Assembly (NCBI RefSeq): GCF_028858725.1
Contig: NC_084759.1
Location: 90,764,889-90,828,888, forward strand
Reading direction: 5' to 3'
From: Colius striatus
Taxonomy: Eukaryota > Chordata > Aves > Coliiformes > Coliidae
Length of the DNA stretch: 64,000 nucleotides
In this document: piece by piece, positions 25,860 through 36,899 of the stretch
How positions within the stretch are numbered: the stretch's first letter is position 1
Layout: every line of letters starts with the position of its first letter
Program-made: the position numbers and the translations under genes
Notes under the pieces: model-generated
What the model was told of the DNA's origin: nothing
Database searches by the model: none
The model's input: only the letters and a program-made list of their open reading frames with translations

Positions 25860-25956
25860 AAAAAGCCCAACTAGATGATGGCCTAATGGCACGTAATCAC
25901 TGCTCTGGAAAAAGCCCAACCAAATGATGAGCTAATGACACGTAAGGACTGCTGGG
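25860..25956. repeat. Tandem duplication, unit about 49 bp
   Basis: Two adjacent diverged copies (25860-25908 and 25909-25956) share AAAAGCCCAAC, ATGATG, CTAATG, CACGTAA and ACTGCT in the same order. Confidence 0.75.
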
Positions 25957-26785
25957 GCTTCTGCCTCCCTGAAGATCCTCTCACTCTCCTCCGCACGGCC
26001 CCAATGGCTGTGTCCAGGCCCCAGGCAGGCCATGGGACAGGCGTACAAATATTAGCCATAAATATTTAGAACAGGTGGTAGGAGCATCCCATCCCACTGG
26101 TCTGAGCAGCACGGCACCCAGCTACAGTGCAGGAGGTGGACCCTGGTCCTGCAACACCAGCCCGTGCTCTTCTCCAATCACCTTCTGCTTGGAGGGCTGC
26201 GCACGCATGTGTATGGCCCCACAGTCCCTGCTGCTCTCCACAGTCCCATCTGCTGCAAGGTGTCTCTGCTCTTCATCCCATTGCTCTGCAAGGTTGGGGA
26301 GGTGGGGGGACACATTTCCAACAAGATCATTAGTACATCAGCCTGTGGTATTCACATCAGGGAGCAAACAGCCCTGTGAGAGCTGGCACATGAAACTCAT
26401 GCGCACCTCCTCTGCTGGGATACACAGCCTTAGCTCCCTGCAGCTCAATCCATTGGAAAACAGCCACGTAGTTCCCAAAGCACTTTCAATGGTCTGTCAG
26501 GCATGTAGTGTGGGAGAGCTGCCTTGCCCCAGGAAGCTGCATGGAGGCAAGGATAAAACTTGTGCACCAAGAAGGTCCATTTTCACTTCCAGCTCCTGAG
26601 GGAGAGAATTGTGGGGTGCATCACCCCAGAGTTGGCTGCCCCTGCCCTGTGCTGCGTCGCTAGAGCTTTGAAATAATTTTGCTTTCCCTCAGGACACTAG
26701 TGTCTGTGCCCCCAGCAGCCTGTAAAGCACAGGGAGATGCTGATTCCTCAGAAACTTTGGCTTAAGCCTGCAAAGCAGGGTGTGT

Positions 26786-26815
26786 GGATTAGTCTGCGGT
26801 CAGACAGACTAACCC
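26786..26815. promoter_or_regulatory. Palindromic element upstream of the cysteine-rich gene
   Basis: GGATTAGTCTG and CAGACTAACCC form an inverted repeat (10 of 11 pairs) with an 8-base spacer. It lies about 150 bp before the TATA box and could bind a dimeric regulator. Its role is inferred from position only. Confidence 0.35.
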
Positions 26816-26960
26816 AACACCACTAGAAAGATAAGCATCTTGCAGGCCCTGCCCAGCCACCTTCTGTTACAGAGGCTTCCCCTCCTCCCCCATAGTGTCT
26901 CCACACACCCCTCACCCGCCCCCCTGCAATGCTTCAGCGTGGAATCACCACCAGCAGCAC

Positions 26961-26968
26961 ATAAATAG
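26961..26968 (+). promoter_or_regulatory. TATA box of the cysteine-rich secreted protein gene
   Basis: ATAAATAG lies about 100 bp before a GTAACT donor at 27066. This spacing would give a short first exon beginning near 26990. It supports a genuine promoter for the downstream coding exon. Confidence 0.5.
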
Positions 26969-26989
26969 AGGACTCGGGTGGGCTGCTGG

Positions 26990-27065
26990 GCAAAGACCGA
27001 AGAGGCTGCTCAGGGTCCCAAACCACGTCCCAGCATCCATCCCGCCTGACCCCAACACTCTGCAG
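26990..27065 (+). other. Inferred non-coding first exon of the cysteine-rich gene
   Basis: The sequence between the expected start site (about 25-30 bp after the TATA box) and the CTGCAG|GTAACT donor has no ATG leading into a useful frame, so it would be 5' UTR. The start is approximate and no transcript was seen. Confidence 0.4.
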
Positions 27066-28829
27066 GTAACTGGCGCCGCATGGCAGCAGTGGGACCCCGG
27101 GGGGACTTGGCACAGGGCAGAAGGGAGTGTCTTACCCATCCTGCAGACTAGCTTTACTAAACTTGAAGGGGAGGTCAAGCATTATCACCAGGTAAACCGT
27201 GCTGGCGCAAGCTGGGGGCTGTTCCTGCTCTGCAGCTGCTGAATGACAAACTCGATGTGGGGTTTTGCTGAAAAGCAGCTCTGTTGAGGAAACAATGTCA
27301 CTGCCAAGTGAGGACAGAAGTTTCAGCAGGGGGTTGGACAGGGACTCGGGTGCGGAAACTCTTTGAGTTGATGGTGTCTGAAGGCAGTGCCCTGCTCTGT
27401 CTGTGCGTGAAGTCCGGCTGGCTGAAGCTGGGGCAGGCAGGAGGGAGCTCTGTAGAAGGGAGACCCTTGCCCAGCAGCAACCTTTTGGCTGGAAGCACTG
27501 GGCTCTGCACTGCTCCACACAGCGGTCAGTGTGCTGGGAATGGTGATGAAGGAACTGGTAGATTAAAATGTGTGCATGTAACAGAAAGGTAGGAGAGTAA
27601 CACAGCATGAAGCAGTTACCAGTAATTTAAGCAAGAGTTTGCCTTAAAAACAGGCTTTAAAGTCTTTTTTCAAATTGAAGGCAGATGCAGTTCATACTTA
27701 CAAGTTTTTTCTTCGTAGTTACACAATGTGGAGATATTTTTGTTTAAAGGAATGCAAAGAAGTTATCACAAATAGTTGCATGTCCGCAAGAGTAGGAAAC
27801 TGAGGCTATCAAATGCACAGCATGAAAGTGATATCATGGTAATCAAAGGTAACACTGGGGCTACCCGTTGGGGTAATCAAAGGGAATGTTGGGAAGAGAC
27901 ACGACTTGAAAGGACCTAGTGAAGGACAAAAGCAAGCATATCTAATATAGTGGGACATAAGGTCACTCAGACAGGGGGAAGAGATCCAAAAGCGTGGGCT
28001 GCACTTGAGGAAGTGGTGAGTCTCCAGAAGCTGGTGCTCCATAAAAGATGTACTCAGCCTTAAGACAGAGAAAAGAAGCAGTATGAGCTGCCAGGCAGTG
28101 TGGTGCATCCTAGGAGGTGTAAGTGGAGGAAGAGAGAGCAGGCATCAGAAAGCGATTTCATGCCTCTGAACAGAGATCTGCTTGAAAAACTTATGACAGC
28201 AAAGAGCAGGATCACACAGGAGTGCCTGATGTTGTAAACATCTTCCTGATGAAGCAAAAGGTTCACAACTTGAAACAAGAATGAAGTGACCCTCTCTTGG
28301 CTTCCTATGAGGGAGTAGGGTGGATGGAAAGGGCATGACATGGGGGACTGGTAGCTGGCACCCAGACTCAGTCCCTGGAGAAGCAGTGTCCCAACTGCAG
28401 TAGTAGCTGCAGGACAAGCCGCCGATACACAAGATTGAGCCCTTCATGTTTCCATGCCCAAATGTCTCCCAAACCAATTAGTCACTGAAACATGAATTAT
28501 TAGCATCAGTATAGAGGTGAACGAGTGCCATTTGCTTGGTGCCCAAGCTCAGTGTGTGCTGTACCCTGGGCTTTGCCAAGTTGGTGCCCACAGAGCAGCT
28601 GTCTGAACGCCTGGGTGGGTGGGGGACACCTCAGTTGAACCAGGATGACCTTTTGGGAACAAGATTTTCTGTTTTATAGCAAACCCCCTGGTCCCACAAG
28701 CTGCAGTTGGCCGAAATTGTGGCTAACGGCCGCGTTGGGGAGAGTTGGTTGTGATTTAAAGGAGTTCAGCCCTTGGAGGAGTGATATGCCCACTGATGAC
28801 TGTGCCTATCTCCCCATTTCTCTCCCCAG
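27066..28829. other. Inferred intron of the cysteine-rich gene
   Basis: The 1.76-kb interval has a GTAACT donor and a strong acceptor (CCCCATTTCTCTCCCCAG). I see no repeats or genes in it. Confidence 0.4.
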
Positions 28830-28833
28830 AATC

Positions 28834-29328
28834 ATGGCTCTTGCCAGTGCCCTTCGCCTGTCACTCACCTGCCTCCTGCTCTGTGGTGTGGCCTCAAAAC
28901 CCACGTGTGACCCCAGCACCTGCACCCCATGCCCCGAGAGGGACGTGGAGGGCCCAACGGCCGCCATCGCCGAGGCCTGCTGCCCCCCCTGCCCCCCACC
29001 CTGCGCCTGCCCTCCGTACCTGGCGAGTGACTGCGAGATGCAAGGCTTCGCCAGCGGCCACGTCCCCGCCGGACGCTCCTTCTACATCGACTTTGCCCGC
29101 AAGCTGTGCACGTGCCAGCCTGGTGGGGACATCACCTGCGTTCCGCTGTGCCCCCGCCTGCCTGCCACCTGCCAGGCCGTGGGCAGCCCCGTGGCCGATG
29201 GCTGCCCACGCTGCGTCTGCTACGATGAGGAAGAGATGGCAGTGCCCGCCGGCACCGTCACCACCCATGGCACCCAGGTCTGCACCTGCCCCCCTCACGG
29301 GGGCCAGCTGCAGTGCAGCCAGCAGTGA
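28834..29328 (+). CDS. Small secreted cysteine-rich protein, fibulin-2 N-terminus-like (VWC-type)
   Basis: A 164-residue protein in one coding exon. Residues 1-21 form a clear signal peptide (hydrophobic LSLTCLLLCGVAS), so it should be secreted. The mature part has 20 cysteines (25, 30, 33, 49, 50, 53, 57, 59, 67, 92, 94, 102, 106, 113, 124, 127, 129, 150, 152, 161) and no membrane segment. Two units can be seen: CACPPYL..DC, GF..G.VPAGRSFYIDF, CTC..GGDITC (about 57-102), and ADGCPRC.C, VPAGT, CTCPPHGGQLQC (about 121-161). This spacing resembles the VWC-like N-terminal region of fibulin-2, without the EGF and fibulin modules. I therefore infer an extracellular-matrix or ligand-binding protein. 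The ATG has A at -3 and G at +4 and follows an acceptor ending at 28829. A longer frame from 28645 lacks a signal peptide at its start and would be intronic. The exon is GC-rich (many GCC and CCC codons), unlike the flanks. The name is uncertain. Confidence 0.8.
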   Translation: MALASALRLSLTCLLLCGVASKPTCDPSTCTPCPERDVEGPTAAIAEACCPPCPPPCACPPYLASDCEMQGFASGHVPAGRSFYIDFARKLCTCQPGGDITCVPLCPRLPATCQAVGSPVADGCPRCVCYDEEEMAVPAGTVTTHGTQVCTCPPHGGQLQCSQQ

Positions 29329-29609
29329 ACCTCTGCTCTGTGCCAGCCGAGGGCGGGAGGACAGGGGAGCCTCTCTGGCAGCAGAAGGCTTTCTGTGCCG
29401 TGAGGTATCCGCACTGGAAAGCCTTCAGTGCTTCCACGCTGTCCCAGAGGACTCGGCTAATTGCTACAGCCACGCCGCCGGAGAGAGGTGCCGCGATTGC
29501 ATGTCATGTATAGGCGGGTGAGCTTTTGTGGCTCTATGGTTTGTTCCGTGGCGGGGGGCTGTGAGAGCTTAGACTGGCTGCTGCTAGCATGTAACTGGAA
29601 CAAATGCAG

Positions 29610-29623
29610 TTATTTATTTATTT
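29610..29623 (+). promoter_or_regulatory. AU-rich element in the 3' UTR
   Basis: TTATTTATTTATTT contains overlapping ATTTA pentamers, a class of element that promotes mRNA decay in vertebrate short-lived messages. It suggests that expression is tightly controlled, which is an inference. Confidence 0.5.
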
Positions 29624-30165
29624 GTAAGACGATGGGGCTTTCGTATGTGTTTATATAACTCGCTGGATAAACTTTCTCCCAGGAGCCAAGTTTTTGCTTC
29701 CCCTGTAATTCCATCAGATTCAAAGTGGTGGGACCAAAATCAGAAGATTGGTTGACATCCCTCTCTCCAGGTTTTTTGTTGACGTGGGAGGAGTAGGTGG
29801 GTCAGCACGTGACTATCTTCTTAAGAGGAGGCAAACCCCTCTCGTTCCTCCGTCCTCTGGAGCAACACCTTGAATACTCACGTAAGGCCACTGTCAATCA
29901 AGGGTCAATCCTTCACAACTGCCTCAGTGAAGCTCAGGTCTGACTCTGTTGACAGCCCCTGCTGTGTCCCAGTTCCCCTTATCACTGCTGGAGATGGGAT
30001 ACGGCAGAACCGCAGGTTCTGAATGCTTTGATGTATACAGATATACACACACACTCACAGCTGTATATCTGCAGGGATACTTTGATAAAACCCACATCTT
30101 CCCTGGGCTATGTTAACAAGTGTTAATTGCTTTCCTCTGAGGGGTTGTATAAAATCAATTTTGCC

Positions 30166-30171
30166 AATAAA
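30166..30171 (+). terminator. Polyadenylation signal of the cysteine-rich gene
   Basis: AATAAA lies about 840 bp after the stop codon, preceded by TTTTGCC and followed by a T-rich stretch. Cleavage would be expected at about 30185-30195. Confidence 0.6.
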
Positions 30172-30825
30172 CTTTTGAAACTTTTACGGATAAGCACGCA
30201 TATACTTTCCTCATGTGTTAGCTGGTGTTACTCAGGCCAGGCAAGCCTCTCTCCAGTCACCCTGTCCCCGGGTATAGCTGGAAACATTAAATGTGCCCCC
30301 TAGATGGTTTTAATATCCCTCTCTACTGCTCTGTCTGATGTTGCTTGGCTGCAAAAAAGGACAGCGAGCAGATGAGATTCAGGTGGTTAGAAAAAGTTTA
30401 GAGGAAGGGAGTGAATTTGCTTTTCAAGATGAAACAAGGGTCTTCATCAATTAGGGCTGTCAGAGGATGACCCTGCCCAGGGGTCTGGTGAGCCTCAGCC
30501 AGAGACATGCTAGCTCTGCACATCCAAAAACCTCAACACACTCTCAAAACCAGGCCTGGGGTATAAGAGTATCTGAGTGGCCACAATGTCCCCTCAGCTC
30601 AGCCACTTCATTGATGGCCCTCGGCTGGTAACTGCAGGGTGGGTAAGGGCTGGAACCCTGAACCTGGGACTTTTCCTGTGACTGGAGAGCTCTCAGGGAT
30701 TAACAGGGCCACGCTGATTTGGGGCCTTGCACCTGGCACTTTGGGAGCATACGAAGGGCACATGCTCTGTGTGGAGCTCAGGCTGTCAGGCTACCTCCTT
30801 GCCCTAGTCCTGTACCAGCTCCTGT

Positions 30826-30904
30826 GGGGATGAGGAAGGAAGGGAGTTGGAGAGAAGAATGCCGGGGATGAGGAAGGAAGGGAGTTGGAGAGGAGACGAA
30901 TGCC
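30826..30904. repeat. Tandem duplication, unit 38-41 bp
   Basis: Two nearly identical copies of GGGGATGAGGAAGGAAGGGA followed by GTTGGAGAG and GAATGCC. The second has a 3-bp insertion near its end. Confidence 0.85.
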
Positions 30905-31950
30905 TTTAAGGGTCAAAAATGTCCTACTTCAGGTACCCAGCCCATGCCTGGCACATTCCCCAGTGGGGATGGGATGACCCTTGCACAGTCACCCACTCGC
31001 CCCGCAGAGCCAAAATGCTCTACGGTTTTGCCTCCTGCCTGTGTGAGTTGCAGAAAACCACAGCGAATCTGCAAGCTGGCCTTGGTGAGGAAGAGAGCTC
31101 TCTGCAGAGACACAACATGGTCCTGCAGAAGTCACCCCTGGAGCCCACTCTAATGCGGAAAACCACAGGAGGCACCAAGCTGAGTCATCTGTGTGCAGTC
31201 AGAGATTTCTGCAGTGTTTGCCTTGCAGTTCTGAGTGAGAAACTCGTGATTTGTGACAACTAACAGGGTTAGGAAACAACACCTCTTGCTTTCCCCTGGT
31301 CTCCTGAGCTGTTATTAAGATAGATGGTGACTAAGGATGTAAGCTGACACTGAGTCTGTGAACACACACCTCCTCCACTGCTGATTTTATTGCAGCTGAG
31401 CTGTCGAAACGGGGTCAGAAATTGCCCTCCCTGAGCAGCAAAGGTGCCTGTGCCTCTGCATGCTGCAGGCCCAGCCAGGGCCCTCAAGCTCCAGCACAAG
31501 CTGAGCCGCCCAAGCCCCCAGCCTCATGCACATCCCTGCCCTCTTCCCAGAGCACATGTCACGGCAAAGAAGGGTTTACCCAGCATCCCTTCCCCCTCCG
31601 CTCTTCCCCATTTGGGTGAAAAAAAAAGTGGTTTTAATAAGATTAAAGCTCAGCCACCTTACAGACCAGACAACAGTGTGAATGAAGCAGGAAGAAAGCA
31701 ACTCCCATTTTATCTGGGGTGGGGGAAAGAGCACCTACACCAACCATGCTTGACAAGTCAGCATCCCACACTGCTGCTAAGGCCAGAAGCACAAGAAATT
31801 CCTCTCCTGTATAGATGTCAATTACACTCTGTCCAGGTATTTCCAAATAGCTGAATGAATTTACATCCTGTACATGCTTTCGCGGTGCAAGGAGTTCATG
31901 GGGTTAGCTCTCTTTTGCTCCTCCCAAGCATTGAAGGAAAGGAGACAGGA

Positions 31951-31989
31951 CTTGCAAGCACAGTGATCAGGTTTGCAAGCACAGTGATT
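31951..31989. repeat. Short direct repeat
   Basis: TTGCAAGCACAGTGAT occurs twice, separated by a few bases (about 31953-31968 and 31972-31988). Confidence 0.7.
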
Positions 31990-34384
31990 GTTGGGAGGGA
32001 ATCACGAGGGATTCAGGCAGACTCCTTGCCGCCTGGGGACGGTGGTAGTCTGTTGGGGTTGTTTATCCTTTGTCACCCATCTTATCTCTCACCCTCCTTC
32101 CCTACCTCGTGTTATCAATAACCCTTGAACAGGAGAGAATGACCGACAGATGGCAAACTCTGAAAAACACCAAGTTTGTGTGAGTGCTCTTTATACAGGG
32201 TCCGCACAGGAACGAGGAGTTACTGAAATATCTGTGCACAAAGTCCCTGTCAGCCCCTTTGCAAGGCACCCACCGAAGTGATGGACAGGTCTTTGCCTTG
32301 CCATCTGACTTGCCTCTCGCCTGCATCCCTAGCCTCTGCCTGAAAGTCTCACAGGGTCTCCATCCACATTTCATCACACTGAAATAAGCAGCTGCATTGT
32401 TCAAAGACAATGAACCATTCAGTTGACAGAAATTATTAACACCCGCTTGATTGGAATGGCTGTTGTCCTGGATTCTCCAATATTAATTACCCATGTGCTT
32501 ACCCTCATTTTGAGCACAGTATTGCTGGTATTGCTTGTATTTTTCCAGGCCAGGTTTTCCTCGTGGGCCAGACAACTGCACAGCTCTGTGGCTACTCATT
32601 CACACAGTCAGTGTTACTTTGCATGGTGTCCACACATTTGCAGGGCTGGAGACACACATTTATGATGTGCAAAGCAGCACACGGACTCTCCTGTCTCCCA
32701 AAAGTAGCCCTGAAAATGGAGTAAAAAGCTGAAATTCAAAACTACTCAAAAGGATTACTCACAGGGTAATCAAGTTTGGGGCGGTTCTTTGTCTTCTTTA
32801 GTGAAAAGATCATTACTGCTGCTTAGACTGTGGAACTGACAGGGCCATTCTTTTATCAGTGATGTAATTACCGATTTAAATACAATCATGTTTTCGGCAT
32901 CAGCCCTTTCAACACACCTGCTCAGTTCCTGCCTCATGAGGCTGTAAAATACTTATCCTTTGTCATTCATCTTATCTCTCGCCCCATGTCAAATATTCCT
33001 GAGTGAAAGCCAAGGAGTAGGTGTCCTCTAAGCACAATTCTGCCCTGTGCCAAGAAGTTGAAGTGTTTGCCCAAGTCCTTCTACCTTACCTGACACCCTG
33101 CAGGAACAGGTGACTTTCTTCTGGGTGATTCTCAAAACACCTTTAGCATCCCTGCTGCTCTTCTACCCTACAGCAAGAGTGGTGAAGTTTGTCACTTTAT
33201 CTTTTGAATGCATTCCTGGAAGGACATTTTAAGTGTGTATTTGTCTTGACATGCCCACTGGTGTGGCACTCAAGGAACACGGTAGCTAGCAAACGGGACA
33301 AAGAGGAGAATGAAACACACACACACACATACTTGATTGGGCCAACATAGAAATATTATGAAGTAAAATGAATGATCTACACCAGGACGGTGCACTGAAG
33401 CAGATATTTGAAGTGTGACTTCTTCCCATAGCCCTTTGGTTCACTGTCAGAGTGAAATGAGGTACTTCAGACAAAGCTGCAAACAATATTACATGACCTT
33501 AAGAGAAGCCCCGACGGCTGGATGTTTCCTGCGTTACAGGTAACAGCCTTTCCTTCTTCCATGGGAGGGGGTGGGGGAACCAAAAATGTAGATTTGGCAT
33601 TTAAAACAGATATTCTTTGGGCAGAGCTGAGGAGCTGATGCTTGGGTTAGCTCAGTCAAAACGACAAAACATCAAGAAGAGGGAGGTGCTGGTCAGGAGC
33701 TTCAGGGCAAACTCAATAGATGCACACCATGCAGTATAGATTTTGCTTCTGAAATTTAAATGTAATAAAGGGTCAGGAAAAAACTCCATATTTAAATGTA
33801 TTTTTTTAAAGACCGTGTAACAGGGAGGGGGATTTCATGTTTCCCTAAGATGTGTGTATTTTGTGATGCAGAGTTAAAATATGCATTTGTAGGCCTGTTA
33901 CTGGATCAAACACAAACACCGTGAAAAAGCATGTGTGTGACAGAAACAACACACATCCATTTGGGATAATGATGTACAAATCGTTTTGGGCAGGAAGTGC
34001 ATCCACACTATGGATAGCTTTGTTTTAGTTACCATTCCAATACTGCATTCAGAGCAGCATCCACAGCTTGGTTGTGGAAAGCTGTTAAGTCTTTTTCCAG
34101 CAAATCTGGCTTTGAATCTTGAATGTTCTGCACAGGCATTATTCAACACTAGTCACAGTCCAAAAGCTCAAGAGACACAGAAAAGTCCAGGGTATGTAAT
34201 CAAGGATTAATTGTTGACAGCTTTCAAAAAAGGAAGAAAGGAGGAAAAAAAAATTTTAAAGAAAGGAACAGGAAACAGGAAAGCAAAAACAGTTGTTTGA
34301 AAACAGAATGGAGGTCTTGGAGGAAAACAGTTAGTTCTGTAGCTGCTTGGTGTGTCACTGTGTTTACAAGCAAGTAACAATTTC

Positions 34385-34572
34385 CCAGTGAGGGTGATGG
34401 AGCCCTGGCACAGGCTGCCCAGGGAGGGTGTGGAGTCTTCTTCTCTGAAGGTTTTCAAACCCACCTGGACACGTTCCTGTGTGACCTGATTGAGGTGAAC
34501 CTGCTTCTGCAGGGGGCTGGACTGGATTATGTCTAGAGGTCCCTTCCAACACATACCATTCTGTGACTCTGA
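34385..34572 (+). repeat. CR1 LINE, 3' end
   Basis: About 190 bp of CR1 3' sequence: AGCCCTGGCACAGGCTGCCC, CCCACCTGGACACGTTCCTG, GGTCCCTTCCAACAC, and a CATTCTGTGACTCTG end. Confidence 0.93.
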
Positions 34573-35617
34573 GTCTGGAGTCTTGTTTCCCCCAGCAGCT
34601 GAGAAGCTGGAAAGGCAGCTCAGGTATCATCTAACACATGTCAACCCAGTTCCTCAAAAATCAGCGTGTTTCATAGGATGATGATGCTTAAAACTTTCAA
34701 GAACTTTCAGGTCTCAATCCAGCTATAGCATTGAGTAAAGAAAGTTAATCAGAATCACCTGTGCAAAGTAGTCTTTCTAGGTATTTAAAACAAACAAAAA
34801 GATGAATCACCCTCTTGTTCCAATATAAAAATACAGAGAGACATCAGTAACAAATATTCTTGCTCTCCTCTTTGTTTTTAATTGAGATGTCACTCATGAA
34901 CAGTGCATACTCCTAAGTACCTTTGAAAAGAATCAGTATCTGCAAAGTAATCGATTTTGCTTGGGTACTTGAAGATATAAGTCCTCTTGTCTTTCTGTGC
35001 ACTAGCTCCTGCTGGAAGTGGTCTAAATCTTAAAAAATAAGGTTATGACCTGAGCTATGCAGAAATGTGCAGTAAACACCATCTGATGAACGTTAGGACA
35101 CGAGGGACAGTCTTGTTGGTTTGTAGTTCAACGTGAAAGGTGGGGAGGGCACAGCAAAACTAGCACGTAAGTCAATCACAATTCCTAAATATGAGCTGCA
35201 TATTTTTCATGACTGATAAAGCCTAAGTTTAAAAATGCTTGGATCTTAACAAAAACGCCTCTAAATTACATTGCATTACCACACTAACATTTAGTATACG
35301 CATCAATCTGTATTTTGGGTCCAGTGACCAACTTAACAAAAAGCATGCTAGGAGTAATGGTCAGGAGCAAGTCCAAGGGCCTCATCTTCTGACTTGTGCT
35401 AGTGGTGACTCACAAGTCCAAATACCAACAGAGAAGATAAATATCTTCTCTGATTACTTCACAAGCTCTAGATCACATCTTGGTTGCATCAGGAAGATAA
35501 ACCAGACCTGACCTACAAAGGTCACCCTACTGAGAGAATGTATCTGAAACAATGGTCTGTCATTTTTTTTTGTACACCACATGCTTAACCCTGCATATCT
35601 TACACACTCTCAACTGC

Positions 35618-35868
35618 AATGGGATGAAGCCGGAACACAAAAAGTTCTATTTAAACATAAGAAAAAACTATTTCACTGTGAGGCTGAGGGAGCCCTGGCA
35701 CAGGCTGCCCAGAGGGGTTGTGGAGTCTCCTTCCTTGGAGGTCCTCAAGACCCACCTGGACACGTTCCTATGCAACCTGATCTAGGTGACCCTGCTTCTG
35801 CAGGGAAGTTGGACTAGATGATCTCTAAAGGTCCCTTCCAACCCCTACCATACTATGATTCTATAAAA
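35618..35868 (+). repeat. CR1 LINE, 3' end
   Basis: CR1 3' sequence ending CTATGATTCTATAAAAT, nearly the same subtype as the long copy at 52-53.8 kb (shared GGGATGAAGC.GGAACACAAAA start and CTATGATTCTATAAAAT end). Confidence 0.94.
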
Positions 35869-36899
35869 TAACATCGTGCCTAGTATGCGTCTCAGCCTCA
35901 TCTGTCCTTTTTGCAGAGTCCTTATTTTACACTGCGTGTGCGGTTTCTTTTCCATCATTCTAGCACTCAGGATTATTGCTCTGGTTTTCTATAGAGGGGT
36001 ATTTTGAAACAGCCCTACGCTGCATACTAAGGGATTACTGTTTTGTAATTGAGTGCTCTACAAAAGCAAACCAGCCCACCAGTTACTTATGACTATGCTT
36101 CTAATCTTACAGATATACTTCTAATTCCTTTAAAGCCTTCTTTCAAGGGAATCTGAAACCCATGGATTAAGAATAGAGTATACAGGACACAATTTGGGTA
36201 AAACAATCTGCTTTACAGGTTTGGTTGGTTGTTTTTTTATTCTCTTCAGATTAAGGAAAAATTGTTCCATGGCAGCAGTGGTGTTAAAACTATTTCCAAT
36301 GGTATCAACAGGAGTTACTCAACACTACTCTCAGCCACTCTTCTAAAGTCAGACAAGTAAGTGATCAGATACTCCTGCATCTGGAACACATATTACTCAG
36401 TTTGTCACTGATTAACACTTTAAAAACAAAACATGATCCCACATCCGTGGGGACATGTTTTGGAAAAAGCAACCAGCTATCAAATGACTACTTTCTGAAA
36501 CAATGGTCAATTACATGTTCAAGGTAAGAGGAAATCTGTTGTAGCTGGTCAGAAAGCTACAAGAGACCCCGGTCTGGGCACAGGAAGAGTTTTGCCACAG
36601 CCCATGAAATTTGGAGAAAGCTGGCCGCAGCCTGCCATGGTCCCCACCCAGCTATCACCCAAGGGGACGTGTCTCTCAATGAAGGCACAGCACCAGGAGG
36701 CTCTGCCAGCTCCAGAGAGTAAGGTCACACGATTCCTTCGGCCTCGTGTACTGGGCTCCAGGTTGGACTCTTTGGGGATCACACTGTGATGCCACAGTGC
36801 CAGATGCTGAGGAAGCAAGGGTAGGAGTAAATAATCTTACCTTCAGAGCACCCATGTCTGTCTTCATCTTTGCCGAGGAACACTCATATACAGTGGATT

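Larger units (their letters stand above)
23195..26960. other. CBS 3' UTR and intergenic region
   Basis: The CBS 3' UTR begins here. An ATTAAA at 24480-24485 is the only polyadenylation-like signal I would point to, and it is 1.3 kb away. The rest contains one CR1 (24835-25195), a tandem duplication (25860-25956) and a palindromic element (26786-26815) ahead of the next gene. No coding sequence was recognised. Confidence 0.6.
29329..30190 (+). other. 3' UTR of the cysteine-rich gene
   Basis: This non-coding stretch runs from the TGA to just past an AATAAA signal. It contains an AU-rich element at 29610-29623 and a short CA run near 30045-30060. Confidence 0.55.

Noticed and set aside
26075..26599. 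Open frame of 174 codons on the plus strand
   Set aside because: It shows no domain, no conserved pattern and irregular composition. It looks like a chance frame in GC-richer intergenic DNA.
27132..27608. 158-codon minus-strand open frame
   Set aside because: It lies in the inferred intron of the cysteine-rich gene and has no recognisable features.
28645..28833. N-terminal extension of the cysteine-rich protein from an upstream ATG
   Set aside because: The extra 63 residues lack a signal peptide at their start. They cross a strong splice acceptor ending at 28829, while the ATG at 28834 gives a clean signal peptide and a better start context.
28781..29521. Longer 246-codon frame overlapping the cysteine-rich gene in another frame
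   Set aside because: It is a shadow of the true frame, rich in Ala, Pro and Arg because of the GC-rich sequence, with no signal peptide at the real start.
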